DNA of 64,000 nucleotides from Fulvitalea axinellae (GCF_036492835.1 NZ_AP025314.1:1240001-1304000); one strand, 5' to 3'; positions 43,114 to 53,016 are shown, counted from the first letter of the stretch. A program made the numbers and translations. Notes: generated by a model from the sequence alone, not told the origin.

Positions 43114-44700
43114 TCAAGCATTCAGTTGACGCTGGCGCTCCAATTCCTCCTGCGTGGCTATCATTTCTTCCATATTTTGGCGCATTTCCTCTTCCTGCGC
43201 ACGGAGCTGTTCGGTCATCTGGGTCGATTCTTCCAGTAGCATTTGGGTTTTCTCGGTGGTTTTTACGCTGGAAAGTGTAGAGGCGATATTTTCGGAAAGT
43301 TTTTCCACGAACTCAACCTCATATTGTTCGAATACTTTGAACGACGCGATTTCCAAAACCCCGTATACCGTTTCGTTCACTATAAGCGGCATGACCAGCA
43401 GGCATGACGGGAGCGCCTTGCCCAAGCCGGAGGTAATGTTTACATAGTCGTCCGGAATATCGGTCATAAATATTTTGGACCTTTCTATCCAGGCTTGTCC
43501 GGCCAGTCCTTCGCCCTGCATTATTTTCTTTGACAGGTATTTTTTGCGTTTCCACGCATAACATGAGGCCAGTTCCAAATATGGCTCCGTCTCCGAATCA
43601 TTGATTACGAATAGCGCGCCTTGGTTAGCGTTCAGGTATTTTACGGCTTTGGCCAAAGTTTTTTCGCAGAGTTTAGCCAAATCTTGGTTGTTTTGGCGGA
43701 GCGTTTCTCCAAATTCGGCCAAGCCCGTAGTTGCCCAGCTTCTTTGTTTCGCTTCCTTGTTTACCATTTCAAGGCTGTTTCGCATCTCCAGCAGGGAGTT
43801 GCCCAGTATGTCCTTGTCGCTAAGCGGCTGGAATTGGTGATCGTATTGGCCCTTGCCTATACTGGCGGCGAATGAAGAGCTTTTGCGGACGCTTTCTTCC
43901 AGTTGGGCGAATGATTTCTGGATATTGATAATCTCGTCCACTTTGGTCTCCGCCGATATTTCAAGGCCTTTTTCGGGAACATCGCCTTTGGTCAGCCTGT
44001 GTACCCTGTCCACTACGGCGTTCAGCGGAATGTAAATGGACTGGTAAAGCCAATACGTAAGCAATACGCTGGCCAGTATTCCGATAAAAATGGAAGCGGC
44101 CGAAGCCAGTTTGGCGTTGTCGGAGATTTTTTGCTGTTCTACAACGAAGTTATTGTTGTGCTGTTGGATCTGGTCAAGTTGCGCTTTGACGTATTCGCGA
44201 TACTCGGTGGTGAGGGGGACCAGGGTTTTGTTGGTAAAGTCGGTGAGCTTCTGGCTATTGGTCAGCATTCCGTTTGAGGATTCCGAAGCGGCCATCTCGT
44301 AGAGCATGCCATAGGCCTTTTCCAACGTGGTGATTTTATCGATAATACTGGTCAGCGGAGACTCCGTATTGCCGATAGAATCCCATTTGTGGTTGAGAAT
44401 TATAGTCTTTTGTTTGATATAGGAAAAAGACGAATCCATTTCCATACGATAAAGCTGGACGCTTTCCACCGTTACCTGATCGTAGTACATTGAGGCGCCA
44501 TGTGTCATGGCAATGTATTCGGTCATATCATAGTGCTCTTGCAGTAGGCTTTGAGTGGGGAATGTCACGTGCCCGAAAAGCGCCACACGTTCGGCGCTTT
44601 GGTGCGTACGGTACAAGTGAGCCAGCGAGGTGGCCAAGATTATCGTCAGAAAAAGTGACAGAGTCAGGTAAAGGCTAGTTTTAATGGAAAACGTATTCAC
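43114..44700 (-). CDS. HAMP- and GAF-domain membrane signalling protein
   Basis: 528 residues. Membrane segment at about 8-27, a helical periplasmic sensor domain (about 30-195), second membrane segment (AASIFIGILASVLLTYWLYQ, about 200-220), HAMP linker (IPLNAVVDRVHRLTKGDV), a GAF domain (about 345-480: TLAKAVKYLNANQGALFVI, QGEGLAGQAWIERS, LVMPLIVNETVYGVLEIAS) and a Glu/Gln-rich C-terminal coiled coil (AQEEEMRQNMEEMIATQEEL). No kinase, cyclase or methyl-accepting region, so it probably passes a signal through its coiled coil to a partner not seen here. Confidence 0.88.
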   Translation of the reverse strand: MNTFSIKTSLYLTLSLFLTIILATSLAHLYRTHQSAERVALFGHVTFPTQSLLQEHYDMTEYIAMTHGASMYYDQVTVESVQLYRMEMDSSFSYIKQKTIILNHKWDSIGNTESPLTSIIDKITTLEKAYGMLYEMAASESSNGMLTNSQKLTDFTNKTLVPLTTEYREYVKAQLDQIQQHNNNFVVEQQKISDNAKLASAASIFIGILASVLLTYWLYQSIYIPLNAVVDRVHRLTKGDVPEKGLEISAETKVDEIINIQKSFAQLEESVRKSSSFAASIGKGQYDHQFQPLSDKDILGNSLLEMRNSLEMVNKEAKQRSWATTGLAEFGETLRQNNQDLAKLCEKTLAKAVKYLNANQGALFVINDSETEPYLELASCYAWKRKKYLSKKIMQGEGLAGQAWIERSKIFMTDIPDDYVNITSGLGKALPSCLLVMPLIVNETVYGVLEIASFKVFEQYEVEFVEKLSENIASTLSSVKTTEKTQMLLEESTQMTEQLRAQEEEMRQNMEEMIATQEELERQRQLNA

Positions 44701-44908
44701 TTGATTATTCTTTAGGTATTAGAGTAAAAGTGATCCAAGTTGTGTTTTCGGACTTTTGGATGTGTGGTTATGTCCTGAAAAATCGAAGATAAGGGTTTCA
44801 AATTAAATAATAAACAAATGTTTGTTTGGCTTTCGCGTTGCGGAACATTGCCTTTTGCCTGTTGTTTCTCGGTTGATTAACTTCGTTGGTCATAAAAGAA
44901 GAATTAGA

Positions 44909-45571
44909 ATGATTGAAGCTGTAATATTTGATATGGACGGGGTTTTGATCGATTCCGAGCCGTATTGGAAAATCGCCATGGCGAACGTTTTCCAGACTGT
45001 GGGAGTGGAAATGAGCGCCGAAAAAGCCCGCCAAACCCTTGGTTTGCGGATTAGGGAAGTGGTTGAGTTTTGGCATAAAAAAGAACCTTGGACGGGTAAA
45101 GACACCGAAAAGGTATTGGAAGAAATAATAGCCGACGTGGAGAGGTTGGTATTGGAACGTGGCGAGATATTGCCGGGCGTACACCAAACTATTGAATTTT
45201 TCAGGGAAAAGGAGCTTCCGGTGGCTTTGGCTTCTTCGTCGCCGATGGGGCTGATCGAGAGTTTTGTCGGGAAAATGGGGATCCGTAGTCATTTGCACGC
45301 GATGCGTTCGGGTGATCAGGAAGAGTATAGCAAACCGCATCCGGCCATATTTATAAATGTGGCCAAAGAGATGGGCGTGGATCCGAAACGTTGTCTCGTG
45401 TTCGAAGACTCGGTAAACGGCGTGATAGCGGCCAAAGCGGCGGGAATGAAAACCGTGGCTATTCCCGAAGCGGAAATGTACGCCGACGCCCGTTTTAGCA
45501 TAGCCGATATGAAATTGGCCAGTATGGCGGACTTCGGCGAGAAACAATGGCTTGAGATGAACCGCTATTGA
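44909..45571 (+). CDS. HAD-superfamily sugar-phosphate phosphatase, HxpB/beta-PGM type
   Basis: 220 residues from the ATG at 44909 (MIEAVIFDMDGVLIDSEP); the open frame runs further upstream, but that part has no family match. HAD motif I DMDGVLIDSEP with the nucleophile Asp, motif II LASSSPMG, motif III Lys in YSKPHPAIF, motif IV VFEDSVNGVIAAKAAGM. Close to hexitol/2-deoxyglucose-6-phosphate phosphatases. Acts in the cytosol on small phosphorylated sugars. Confidence 0.92.
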   Translation: MIEAVIFDMDGVLIDSEPYWKIAMANVFQTVGVEMSAEKARQTLGLRIREVVEFWHKKEPWTGKDTEKVLEEIIADVERLVLERGEILPGVHQTIEFFREKELPVALASSSPMGLIESFVGKMGIRSHLHAMRSGDQEEYSKPHPAIFINVAKEMGVDPKRCLVFEDSVNGVIAAKAAGMKTVAIPEAEMYADARFSIADMKLASMADFGEKQWLEMNRY

Positions 45572-45573
45572 AG

Positions 45574-45603
45574 GAGTACAAAGTAAAGAGTCCAGAGTAA
45601 AGT
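45574..45603. repeat. Family A repeat downstream of HAD phosphatase gene
   Basis: AGTACAAAGTAAAGAGT then CCAGAGTAAAGTG, three bases past the plus-strand stop. On the gene strand this is the same orientation as the copies after minus-strand genes. Confidence 0.65.
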
Positions 45604-45690
45604 GACTGCTCGGAGGTTGTTTAGGCGTCTTTAGGTCAATAGACCGGCGTTCTTTTGAGCGTAAACTTAATATAGCACGAACCTTATAGG

Positions 45691-45728
45691 CTGGCGCCTC
45701 TTGTCTTGAATCTGGAGGCGCCAGTTTT
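45691..45728 (+). terminator. Hairpin/terminator between convergent genes
   Basis: CTGGCGCCTC (45691-45700) pairs perfectly with GAGGCGCCAG (45715-45724), loop of 14, then TTTT. Confidence 0.65.
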
Positions 45729-45758
45729 ACAGGATTGAATTACAGTTTTTTACTGCTG

Positions 45759-47165
45759 TCAGGCTTTTTTCATAAAACCGATCGGCAGATCTCCGGACCT
45801 GACGTTATGGAAATTCGAGAGGTTCGGAAGTATAGTTTCCAACTCCGAAGGAGCCACGCCGAACCAGAGGCTCAGTTCCGCGAAATACTCGTCGGTGGAA
45901 AGTGTGGGGACGAAGATTCCGCCGCCCACTTCGAATTGGCTCTTTAGCTTGATGTCCGGATATTTACCGTAAACCCTTCCGCCGTTTACCGCTCCGCCCA
46001 TTACCATCACATTACCGCCCCAGGCGTGGTCGGTTCCGTTACCGTTTGAGGTAAGTGTCCGGCCAAAGTCCGAGGTCAGGAAGGTGGTGACGTTGTTGTC
46101 GGTCCCGAGTTCCCGCATCGCTTTGTCGAATTGGCCGAAGCCTTTGCTTACCGTACTGAGCATTTCCTGTTGCGAGGCCAAAACGTTGTCGTGGTGGTCC
46201 CAGCCACCGTACAAAACGAAAAAGACTTGGCGCTTCATACCCAATTTTTTGCGGGCGGCCACCGTCCGGGCCACCATCTTCATATCCTGCTCGAATTGGC
46301 TGTCGCCGAAATTGGTCGAAATCCGGCCGTTTTCTTCCAGCGCCTGCGAGAATTCTTCGTGATTGTCGTGGGCGGTTTTGGTCTTTTGGGCGAATGTCTG
46401 CTTGAATACGTTTCCGTATTGCTGGCTCAGCAGGCTGTCGATGCCTTTCCTCAAAGGTTTGTCATACCACTCTCCGCTCTCAAAAGGAGCTATGCCCACG
46501 CTTCCGTTGCGTTCCGAGCTTCTGATCGCGTACTGGTGGGTTTTGTTTCCGGCCTGAAAGATATTGGAACCCGAGAGCGAGATATTCATCGATATCCTGT
46601 CGTTCTCGTTCTGAGTGTTCATAATATCGGCGATCCGGCCAGCCCAGCCTCTGGCCGAGCGCGAGTGGGGCATGGACGTTTGCCAATGCATCACTTGGTC
46701 GGCGTGGGAGAGCAGGCCGAGCGGTAGCCTTTTGCTGCGGTTCAGGTAATCGCTCTTGGTAATGGGCTCCACCAAAGTCCCCACGTTCGATATCATGGCG
46801 ATTTTCTTGTCGTTGAAAAGCTTCTGGATGTCGGACATGGCCGGATGGAGTCCGAACTGCCGGCCGTCGTTGTCCCGGAAGTTGATTTTCCGGAGTTGGT
46901 TATTGGCCAAGGCCAGATTCGCCCGGGTGTTTTTGTAATCGTTGTAAAAGTGTCCGTTGGTGGGCGCCAACATATTGAAGCTGTCGTTTCCGCCCGCCAA
47001 CAGTACGCAAACCAGCGCCTTGTAATCGTCGTCTTGGTTGGGCGTGGCCAAGGCGTTGGCCATTCCCAGGTTGAAAACGGAGCTGTATAGCGATAAAGTC
47101 CCTACGGCGGCGCAAGAGGCTTGGCCCATAAATTTGCGACGGGATATTTTTTTCGAGTCTTTCAT
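45759..47165 (-). CDS. DUF1501 family protein, Tat-exported
   Basis: 468 residues. Twin-arginine signal (KKISRRKFMGQASCAAVG) then a DUF1501 domain, an alkaline-phosphatase/sulfatase-like fold: ALVCVLLAGGNDSFNML, GLHPAMSDIQKLFND, FVLYGGWDHHDNV, TTFLTSDFGRTLTSNGNGT then DHAWGG. Family members are found paired with DUF1800 proteins, as here, with a gap of six bases to the upstream DUF1800 gene. Biochemical role unknown. Confidence 0.92.
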   Translation of the reverse strand: MKDSKKISRRKFMGQASCAAVGTLSLYSSVFNLGMANALATPNQDDDYKALVCVLLAGGNDSFNMLAPTNGHFYNDYKNTRANLALANNQLRKINFRDNDGRQFGLHPAMSDIQKLFNDKKIAMISNVGTLVEPITKSDYLNRSKRLPLGLLSHADQVMHWQTSMPHSRSARGWAGRIADIMNTQNENDRISMNISLSGSNIFQAGNKTHQYAIRSSERNGSVGIAPFESGEWYDKPLRKGIDSLLSQQYGNVFKQTFAQKTKTAHDNHEEFSQALEENGRISTNFGDSQFEQDMKMVARTVAARKKLGMKRQVFFVLYGGWDHHDNVLASQQEMLSTVSKGFGQFDKAMRELGTDNNVTTFLTSDFGRTLTSNGNGTDHAWGGNVMVMGGAVNGGRVYGKYPDIKLKSQFEVGGGIFVPTLSTDEYFAELSLWFGVAPSELETILPNLSNFHNVRSGDLPIGFMKKA

Positions 47166-47171
47166 GTTCGG

Positions 47172-48881
47172 TTACTTTTGGATGGCGTAATCTGGCGAGA
47201 TCATCACCATAAAAGCCGCTGTTCTGGCCACGATATTGTCGTCGCCTTTGAAAGGTTTGAGAGATTGGATGATCGTTTTCTTGGTCTTGTCGCTCAGTTG
47301 GCCTCCGGCCAAAAGGATGTCGAGATGATCAAGGAGCGCTTCCGGCTGTTTGGCCAAAGCCGTTTCCGTAGAGAAATCGAAAGAGACACGGTCCTCTTTC
47401 CGCAATCTGACAGGATTGTCAGTCTCCGGCGCCTCGATTTTCCTTGAGGAAGGCACGGTAGTTACCATCAGGGGGCTGTGGGCGTAAAACCATTCGTACA
47501 TCAGGTTGATGTAGTCGATCGACGTAGCCGAATTGTGTATTTGCATTTCCGGCGATACCAAATCGTTATCGGCGATGGGGCCGTTGGGTTGGTGGTCCGG
47601 AAGAAAGAAATTGAAAACGGTAGGCGAGGCGAGAATGCTCTGTTCCACGGTTTTTTCGAGGCGGTGTCCCCAAAACCAGAATTTGCCCGATTCGTTGGAG
47701 GCTTTGAAAGCTTTCAGGGCCTGCGTAGCCCGCAATAACGGCTCCCGGACTTTTCCGAAAGTAGGATCGGAAAGACTTTTTTCGGAAAGCGCTTCCGGAT
47801 CGAGCAATATGCTTCTGAAGACATGCCCCATATCGCCGCGTTCGCCTTTTCCGTTGTCGTTAAAGGCTTCGGCTACCCGCTTTACGTATCCTTTGGAAGG
47901 GTTGGAAGTCACCAATCGTTGGATCAACAGCTTCCCTATAAACGGCCCGACATTCGGATGATGGAAGAGATTGTCGATGGCCGCGTTTATGTCTTGAAGC
48001 GCCGTTTGGCCGGCGGGGACGGCGGTGTTCCGGAGCAGGTGTTTCTTTCCCGGTTCGTGCCATTGTTCCATCAGTTGCATCGGGTCGGTGGTGTTGATGG
48101 TCGGCACCAAGTAGTTGTATTCGTTGGCCCACTCCACCGAATAACCTTCGAAACCTCCCCAGGCATATTGGTACGAGGCCGGAGCGAAGCCCGTGAATAT
48201 TTTAGCGAATTCCTTAATGTCGTTGTTGTCGTAAGTGGGGATGTCGTTTCCTTTCGCATCCTTTTTCCGGGTTCCGTCCGTGTTCAGCTCATACAGGCCG
48301 ATAGAGAAAAGCTGCATGATCTCGCGGGCGTAGTTCTCGTCGGGATGCAGGTTTTTGGCCTTGTCAGTCTTGCCGTTGTTCATATGGCTGAGGTATACGC
48401 CCATCATCGGGTGCATGGTCACGTCGAAAAGCAAGTCGCGGTAATTGCCGAAAGCGTGCTTCGATAGCATATCGTAATAGTTGGCCAGGCCGGGACCGCT
48501 AAGCTCAAGGTTCGATTTTTCGGAGATAACGAAGATTTCGCTCAGGGCCAGTGTCGCCCTTTGCCTAAGCTGGTCATCCGTATTCATTATATTGTGCCAC
48601 CAGGCCATGCGCCAATAGAACCAGTAGGGCTGTACCTGATCATTGCCGACCACTTTGCCGCGCCCCCATTTTTTGATATACGCGTTTCTGAAATAGTCCC
48701 AGATCTCTTCCGTCGTTTTCTGGAAAGATATCTGGACGGGGCGCTTCAGCTGTTCGTCCACCCAGTTCGAATACCCTTTGCGGGTTACGGAATCTATCAG
48801 TTCCAGGTCGGCGCCCAGAACTGCTCGGGCAAGGAGCTTTGATACAGTAGCCTTGTCTGCTTGTGAGGAGGGTTTATGCAT
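47172..48881 (-). CDS. DUF1800 family protein
   Basis: 569 residues from the ATG at 48881 (MHKPSSQADKATVSKLLARA); the longer frame to 48974 has no family match. DUF1800 landmarks: RAVLGADLELIDSVTRKGYS-type start, WRMAWWHNIMNTDDQLRQRA then TLALSEIF, HPMMGVYLSHMNNGK, DENYAREIMQLFSIGLYELN (split: ENYAREIMQLFSIGL), FIGKLLIQRLVTSNPS, LSSPTVFNFFLPDHQP-type end. No obvious signal peptide from this start. Cotranscribed with the DUF1501 gene. Confidence 0.92.
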   Translation of the reverse strand: MHKPSSQADKATVSKLLARAVLGADLELIDSVTRKGYSNWVDEQLKRPVQISFQKTTEEIWDYFRNAYIKKWGRGKVVGNDQVQPYWFYWRMAWWHNIMNTDDQLRQRATLALSEIFVISEKSNLELSGPGLANYYDMLSKHAFGNYRDLLFDVTMHPMMGVYLSHMNNGKTDKAKNLHPDENYAREIMQLFSIGLYELNTDGTRKKDAKGNDIPTYDNNDIKEFAKIFTGFAPASYQYAWGGFEGYSVEWANEYNYLVPTINTTDPMQLMEQWHEPGKKHLLRNTAVPAGQTALQDINAAIDNLFHHPNVGPFIGKLLIQRLVTSNPSKGYVKRVAEAFNDNGKGERGDMGHVFRSILLDPEALSEKSLSDPTFGKVREPLLRATQALKAFKASNESGKFWFWGHRLEKTVEQSILASPTVFNFFLPDHQPNGPIADNDLVSPEMQIHNSATSIDYINLMYEWFYAHSPLMVTTVPSSRKIEAPETDNPVRLRKEDRVSFDFSTETALAKQPEALLDHLDILLAGGQLSDKTKKTIIQSLKPFKGDDNIVARTAAFMVMISPDYAIQK

Positions 48882-49159
48882 GATTAGAGTGATTATGATT
48901 TCGGTTCCGACCGTCGGTTTGGCCGATAAGCAAATAAAGCTAGCTTGAGGCTCAAGGCTATTGATGTGGATCAAAATCGTGTTGGTTTTGAAAATTACAC
49001 CTGATGGATATTTTAATTATGGGTTAAATTTTTAGTGTTATTGTTAAGTGATTTTTTGTGTAAAGAGATCTTCTGTAGTAATTTCCATTGTTATATTTGT
49101 GGTTAGATGTTTTTTAGAAAATAAGAGTTCAAGATCGACTTTGGATCAAATTAGTTTTT

Positions 49160-49888
49160 ATGAACAGCGATACTTATAAAAGCCCCTCTGTTATTAGGCA
49201 ATTTATTAAAGGCTCATACTTGCGAACTCGCAGAGCCTTGGGAATTGATGTTACTCTGCCATATATGAAGCAGCGTGAGATCGAAATTATTGAGGAAATT
49301 TTAACTAGACTCAAGCCGAAAAAATGTCTTGAATACGGAGGCGGTTATAGCACTCTCTATTACCCGAAGTTTCTCGACGAAAGCGCTCAATGGATATCTG
49401 TTGAGCACCATCCGGAATGGTTCGAAATCATTAAAAAGAAAATCACGCGCAAAAATACGGTTATGCATAGTGTGAGAGCTGATAAAGACAGCGATAATAA
49501 CACTATTGATGAATACCGGACCTATGTGAATTTTCCGGAAAAAGGAGCCCCGTATGATTTTATTTTGGTAGACGGAAGGGTTCGGGACGCTTGTGTAGAT
49601 AAAGCGTACGATATGCTGAGTGATGATGGTATTTTGTTATTGCATGATGCCAACAGAAAAAATTACTTTGATATAGTTAAGGACTATCCGCATAGTTTGC
49701 TTCTGAATGATTTTAGGAAAACTTCAGGTGGGTTGGCCTTTGCTACGAAAAGCAAACCTGTAAAGGAATTTTTTGATGTAGATAAGCATGCGGCTGTATG
49801 GGAGCGTAATTCCGTAATTAATAACTTTTTCAAGTTTAAATTTTTGATGGGAAAAAAAGCGAAGCCGTTCAATTTGCAGGTTCGTTAA
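49160..49888 (+). CDS. Methyltransferase-like protein
   Basis: 242 residues. Rossmann-type features of SAM-dependent enzymes: KKCLEYGGGYSTLYYPKF (motif I-like with three Gly), SVEHHPEWFEIIKKK (acidic/His after beta 2), YDFILVDGRVRDACVDKAYD (motif IV-like VDGR) and DDGILLLHDANRKNYF. Resembles Fkbm-like or glycan-related putative methyltransferases; substrate not deducible. Lower GC than flanks. Single gene with its own terminator. Confidence 0.8.
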   Translation: MNSDTYKSPSVIRQFIKGSYLRTRRALGIDVTLPYMKQREIEIIEEILTRLKPKKCLEYGGGYSTLYYPKFLDESAQWISVEHHPEWFEIIKKKITRKNTVMHSVRADKDSDNNTIDEYRTYVNFPEKGAPYDFILVDGRVRDACVDKAYDMLSDDGILLLHDANRKNYFDIVKDYPHSLLLNDFRKTSGGLAFATKSKPVKEFFDVDKHAAVWERNSVINNFFKFKFLMGKKAKPFNLQVR

Positions 49889-49911
49889 CTGATAATGTTT
49901 TCAGGCATAAG

Positions 49912-49941
49912 AAAAGCTCTTCGTTTCGGGGAGCTTTTTTT
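49912..49941 (+). terminator. Terminator of methyltransferase-like gene
   Basis: AAAGCTC...GAGCTTTTTTT stem (49913-49919 with 49931-49937) followed by Ts. Confidence 0.8.
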
Positions 49942-50572
49942 GTGCCTGCAATTATTTAAACTCATCCGTTCGGAAGACTCGTTTACTATGCCTTTTATGT
50001 GATGGTAGGTTTGCGATAACAGCTCTGCAAGGCTTGGATGTTTGGAACTAAATTCGGGTTCTTTTCCGATAGAAAGCAGGCGTTTTTTGGTTTGCAATAC
50101 AGTTTTGGTGTTTAGGATAATACCTTTATAGTGATTTAGATAATTATCATTATCGTATCCTCTCGTAGTCAGATTTTATATACGCATGCTGGTAGTGAAT
50201 GTTCTTTTGTTTCAACCAGTTCCGTTTTGGTTTGTGTTTGATAATATTACCTTTTTTGTGAAGAAATCAGACTTGATGATGTGTTGTGGAAATTGAAAAA
50301 ATCATTTTTATGATTCGTTTTTAATGATGTGCGTTTTGATAGTGTTTAATTGCAATAACCTTGTAGCATTATTTGTGTGTGGGAGTGATGTGGTTTTCAG
50401 TAAACGGAATACGTGAAAATGTGTGTAATTTTATGCTAATAATACAATTTTAGGTTATATATGAATTTTTATTTTTTATTTATGCGCATAAATAGATCTA
50501 ATCATTTGTTGGTTGTCGTTTTTACTTCATATTTAAGGTGTTGAAATTTTTATAACTTATAATTTTACGAAT
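49942..50572. other. Long AT-rich spacer before the GLUG lipoprotein gene
   Basis: About 630 bases, very AT-rich, with no gene, hairpin or repeat that I can support. Probably the promoter and untranslated leader of the downstream surface protein. Confidence 0.5.
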
Positions 50573-52204
50573 ATGTTTGATTTCAAATTGTGCATGAAGC
50601 TATTCTGGACAATATTAAGAACTAAGCAATATTTTTTGAGTAGTTGCTTTATTTTGCTAATCAGTTTGATGGGATGTTCCAAGGATGATGACCCTGCGCC
50701 AGCTCCTCCCGCACCAACTCCTTCGCCGGTTACCCCTACTGATGATATCCAAGTATACTTTAGCTCGGAAAACTACACAGCCATAGAGGGAGGTGTGGCA
50801 ACCATTGAGGTAAGCTTAAGTAAACCGTCCGATGTTCCGGTATTTGTTCCCATTAAGATTGCTTCAGGCGAAGGTGAAGTGGAACATACGACTGATCTCC
50901 TCTCTAATCAGCATCTTATTATTGCTCACGGTATTGATAAGCAGACTTTTAGGGTAAAAGTATCGGACGACGCAAATGCAAGTGATGAAACATTGATCGT
51001 ATCCTTGGCCGACGTTCTGCCTTCTGGTTTAGTGGCTAGCACTACCCAACCCACTAGCGCTACTCTTACGATAAAAGACGACAAATTGATTGGCATAAGT
51101 AACGTTGCTCAGCTGAATGCCATGCGTTATGATTTGGATGGTAACGGAAAAGTAGATGACGGGGCTAATAGCTCGGCTTATTCAGAAGCTTTCCCTAATC
51201 TGTCTGTCTCGGCTGATTGTAAGGGATATAAATTGGTCAATAATATAACGGTTAACAATTGGGTTCCCGTAGGATCCAAAGAAGCCCCATTTAACGCTAT
51301 GTTGCAAGGAGGCGGTTATGTCTTGTCCAAGATAAATGTGAATGTGTCAGCGGTAAGCGATATAGGATTCTTTAGTGTAATAGGCGAAAAAGGTATAGTC
51401 CAAAACTTAGGGCTTACAGTTACCGGTATTGTGGGAGGCGGTGCGCATGCCGGTGGTCTGGCGTCTGAAAATTATGGCACCATTAGAAATTGCTTTGTGA
51501 AAGGGGAAAGAAATAGTAAAATATCAAATTTCCATGGAGTGTCGGCCGGTTTGGTGGCAAAAAATTACGGATATATCATTTCTTGCTATTCTGAAGGGGT
51601 GACGATTAAATCGGGTACTTACGGTGCTGGACTAGTGGGTGAAAATGGCGCGTCAAAAGGAAACAAACCATCAGGTACTATTATCGCTTGTTACGCCTTG
51701 GACAATGCGATGGTATATTCGAGTGTTAGACCTACTCTTGCTGGCCTTGTAGGAAAAAATGCCAAAGGGAGCGTTATCAAGGCCTGTTATGTAAGAGCCG
51801 GAAGTATAGCGATACATAAGGATATAAATAGTTCGGTTATTTCCTTCAGCGGGGCGTCACAACTCATCAATTGTTATTCAGCAGGTCTTTCGGCTCGGTT
51901 TGTCGTTGGGAGTCCAGAGGGTAACTCTTATGCTGAGGGATCTGCTGAGGATGCGGATAAGAATGTCAAAACAGCTTCTGTTTTGCAGGCGCCTACGGGT
52001 TATACAGGTATTTATGCGGATTGGTTGATAGATCTGGATGGAGATCTTCCGGACCATATACCGAGCTTGCTTAACGGATCTGTGCCCCATGATACGGGTG
52101 CGGATGATGTTTGGGATTTTGGCAATGCGAATAGTTATCCTAAGTTGAAAGTAGACTTTAATAACGATGGTGTAGCGACCGTGGAAGAATTTGGCAAACA
52201 ATGA
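50573..52204 (+). CDS. Calx-beta/GLUG-motif surface lipoprotein
   Basis: 543 residues. Lipoprotein signal (CFILLISLMGCSKDDD), then a proline-rich linker (PAPAPPAPTPSPVTPT), a Calx-beta-like domain (about 55-150: YTAIEGGVATIEVSLSKPSD), a calcium loop DLDGNGKVDDG (about 191-201), and several GLUG repeats (AGGLASENYGTIRNC, AGLVAKNYGYIISC, AGLVGKNAKGSVIKA). A second calcium loop, DFNNDGVATVEEFG, ends the protein. Such proteins bind or adhere on the cell surface; no enzyme domain is present. An in-frame ATG at 50594 is an alternative start. Confidence 0.85.
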   Translation: MFDFKLCMKLFWTILRTKQYFLSSCFILLISLMGCSKDDDPAPAPPAPTPSPVTPTDDIQVYFSSENYTAIEGGVATIEVSLSKPSDVPVFVPIKIASGEGEVEHTTDLLSNQHLIIAHGIDKQTFRVKVSDDANASDETLIVSLADVLPSGLVASTTQPTSATLTIKDDKLIGISNVAQLNAMRYDLDGNGKVDDGANSSAYSEAFPNLSVSADCKGYKLVNNITVNNWVPVGSKEAPFNAMLQGGGYVLSKINVNVSAVSDIGFFSVIGEKGIVQNLGLTVTGIVGGGAHAGGLASENYGTIRNCFVKGERNSKISNFHGVSAGLVAKNYGYIISCYSEGVTIKSGTYGAGLVGENGASKGNKPSGTIIACYALDNAMVYSSVRPTLAGLVGKNAKGSVIKACYVRAGSIAIHKDINSSVISFSGASQLINCYSAGLSARFVVGSPEGNSYAEGSAEDADKNVKTASVLQAPTGYTGIYADWLIDLDGDLPDHIPSLLNGSVPHDTGADDVWDFGNANSYPKLKVDFNNDGVATVEEFGKQ

Positions 52205-52369
52205 TTTTTTGTTGGTCCGCAATACCGGTTAGGCAAAGCTTGGAGGGGGACGGATTTGGTTTTTCACCGACTTGAAACAGAGGTTTTTAGGTTTGCTGTG
52301 CCATTATGTTATTTAAAACTGGCTCTTTTATAAGTGGTTTGGATGGTTCCGTTCTTCCCGCTATATTGT

Positions 52370-52412
52370 TCCCGCAATCAGGTATTATATACAAGATTGC
52401 GGGATATTTTTT
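52370..52412 (+). terminator. Terminator after GLUG lipoprotein gene
   Basis: CCCGCAATC (52371-52379) with GATTGCGGG (52395-52403), then ATATTTTTT. Confidence 0.85.
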
Positions 52413-52470
52413 AGTGCGGGAAAAAGTCCTGTACGCTTAACTCTTTTTTTGAATCGTAAACTTATTTGTC

Positions 52471-53016
52471 ATGTCCAAAAGAGATCTTTTTATCCTGTTG
52501 CTCAAGCTTTTCGGGCTTTATTCGTTAGTGTCTTCGTTTTTTTTTATTCTACCCTCGGTTTTCAGTTATGTTACTGCGATGAACAGTATGTCTCCATCAG
52601 CGTATGACATTTATCTGGTGCTTTTTACTGGGTTTACTCTGGTTGGAATTGTAGTGTTTTTTGCCTTTGTTTTGTTTAAAGCCCCTTGGATCGTCGAGAA
52701 GTTAAAGCTGGCGAAGGGGTTTGATAATGATTGGATTGAAATAGGAAAACTAAGTGCGCATGATATCATCAGAATAGGCGTTTTTATGTTGGGGGGACTG
52801 ATTCTCGTAGACAATATCGCTGAGTTTATAAATACGGGGTATTACGTGCTTAAAAGCGATATTGCGGGTTTTAATTTTTCGTGGAACGAGAATATTCCGT
52901 TGGCCATTTCTGGGATCAAATTGCTAGTGGGTGTGCTGTTGGTCACCAATTACGATAGGATATCAGGCTTGTTGAAAACAGACCAAACCGGGGAAAACGT
53001 TATCGAAGCAAAGTGA
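52471..53016 (+). CDS. Four-helix membrane protein, unknown
   Basis: 181 residues with four hydrophobic segments (about 7-32, 48-68, 105-122 and 143-160). No family recognised. Short cytoplasmic tail. Independent gene between the GLUG protein terminator and the convergent sigma-factor gene. Confidence 0.75.
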   Translation: MSKRDLFILLLKLFGLYSLVSSFFFILPSVFSYVTAMNSMSPSAYDIYLVLFTGFTLVGIVVFFAFVLFKAPWIVEKLKLAKGFDNDWIEIGKLSAHDIIRIGVFMLGGLILVDNIAEFINTGYYVLKSDIAGFNFSWNENIPLAISGIKLLVGVLLVTNYDRISGLLKTDQTGENVIEAK

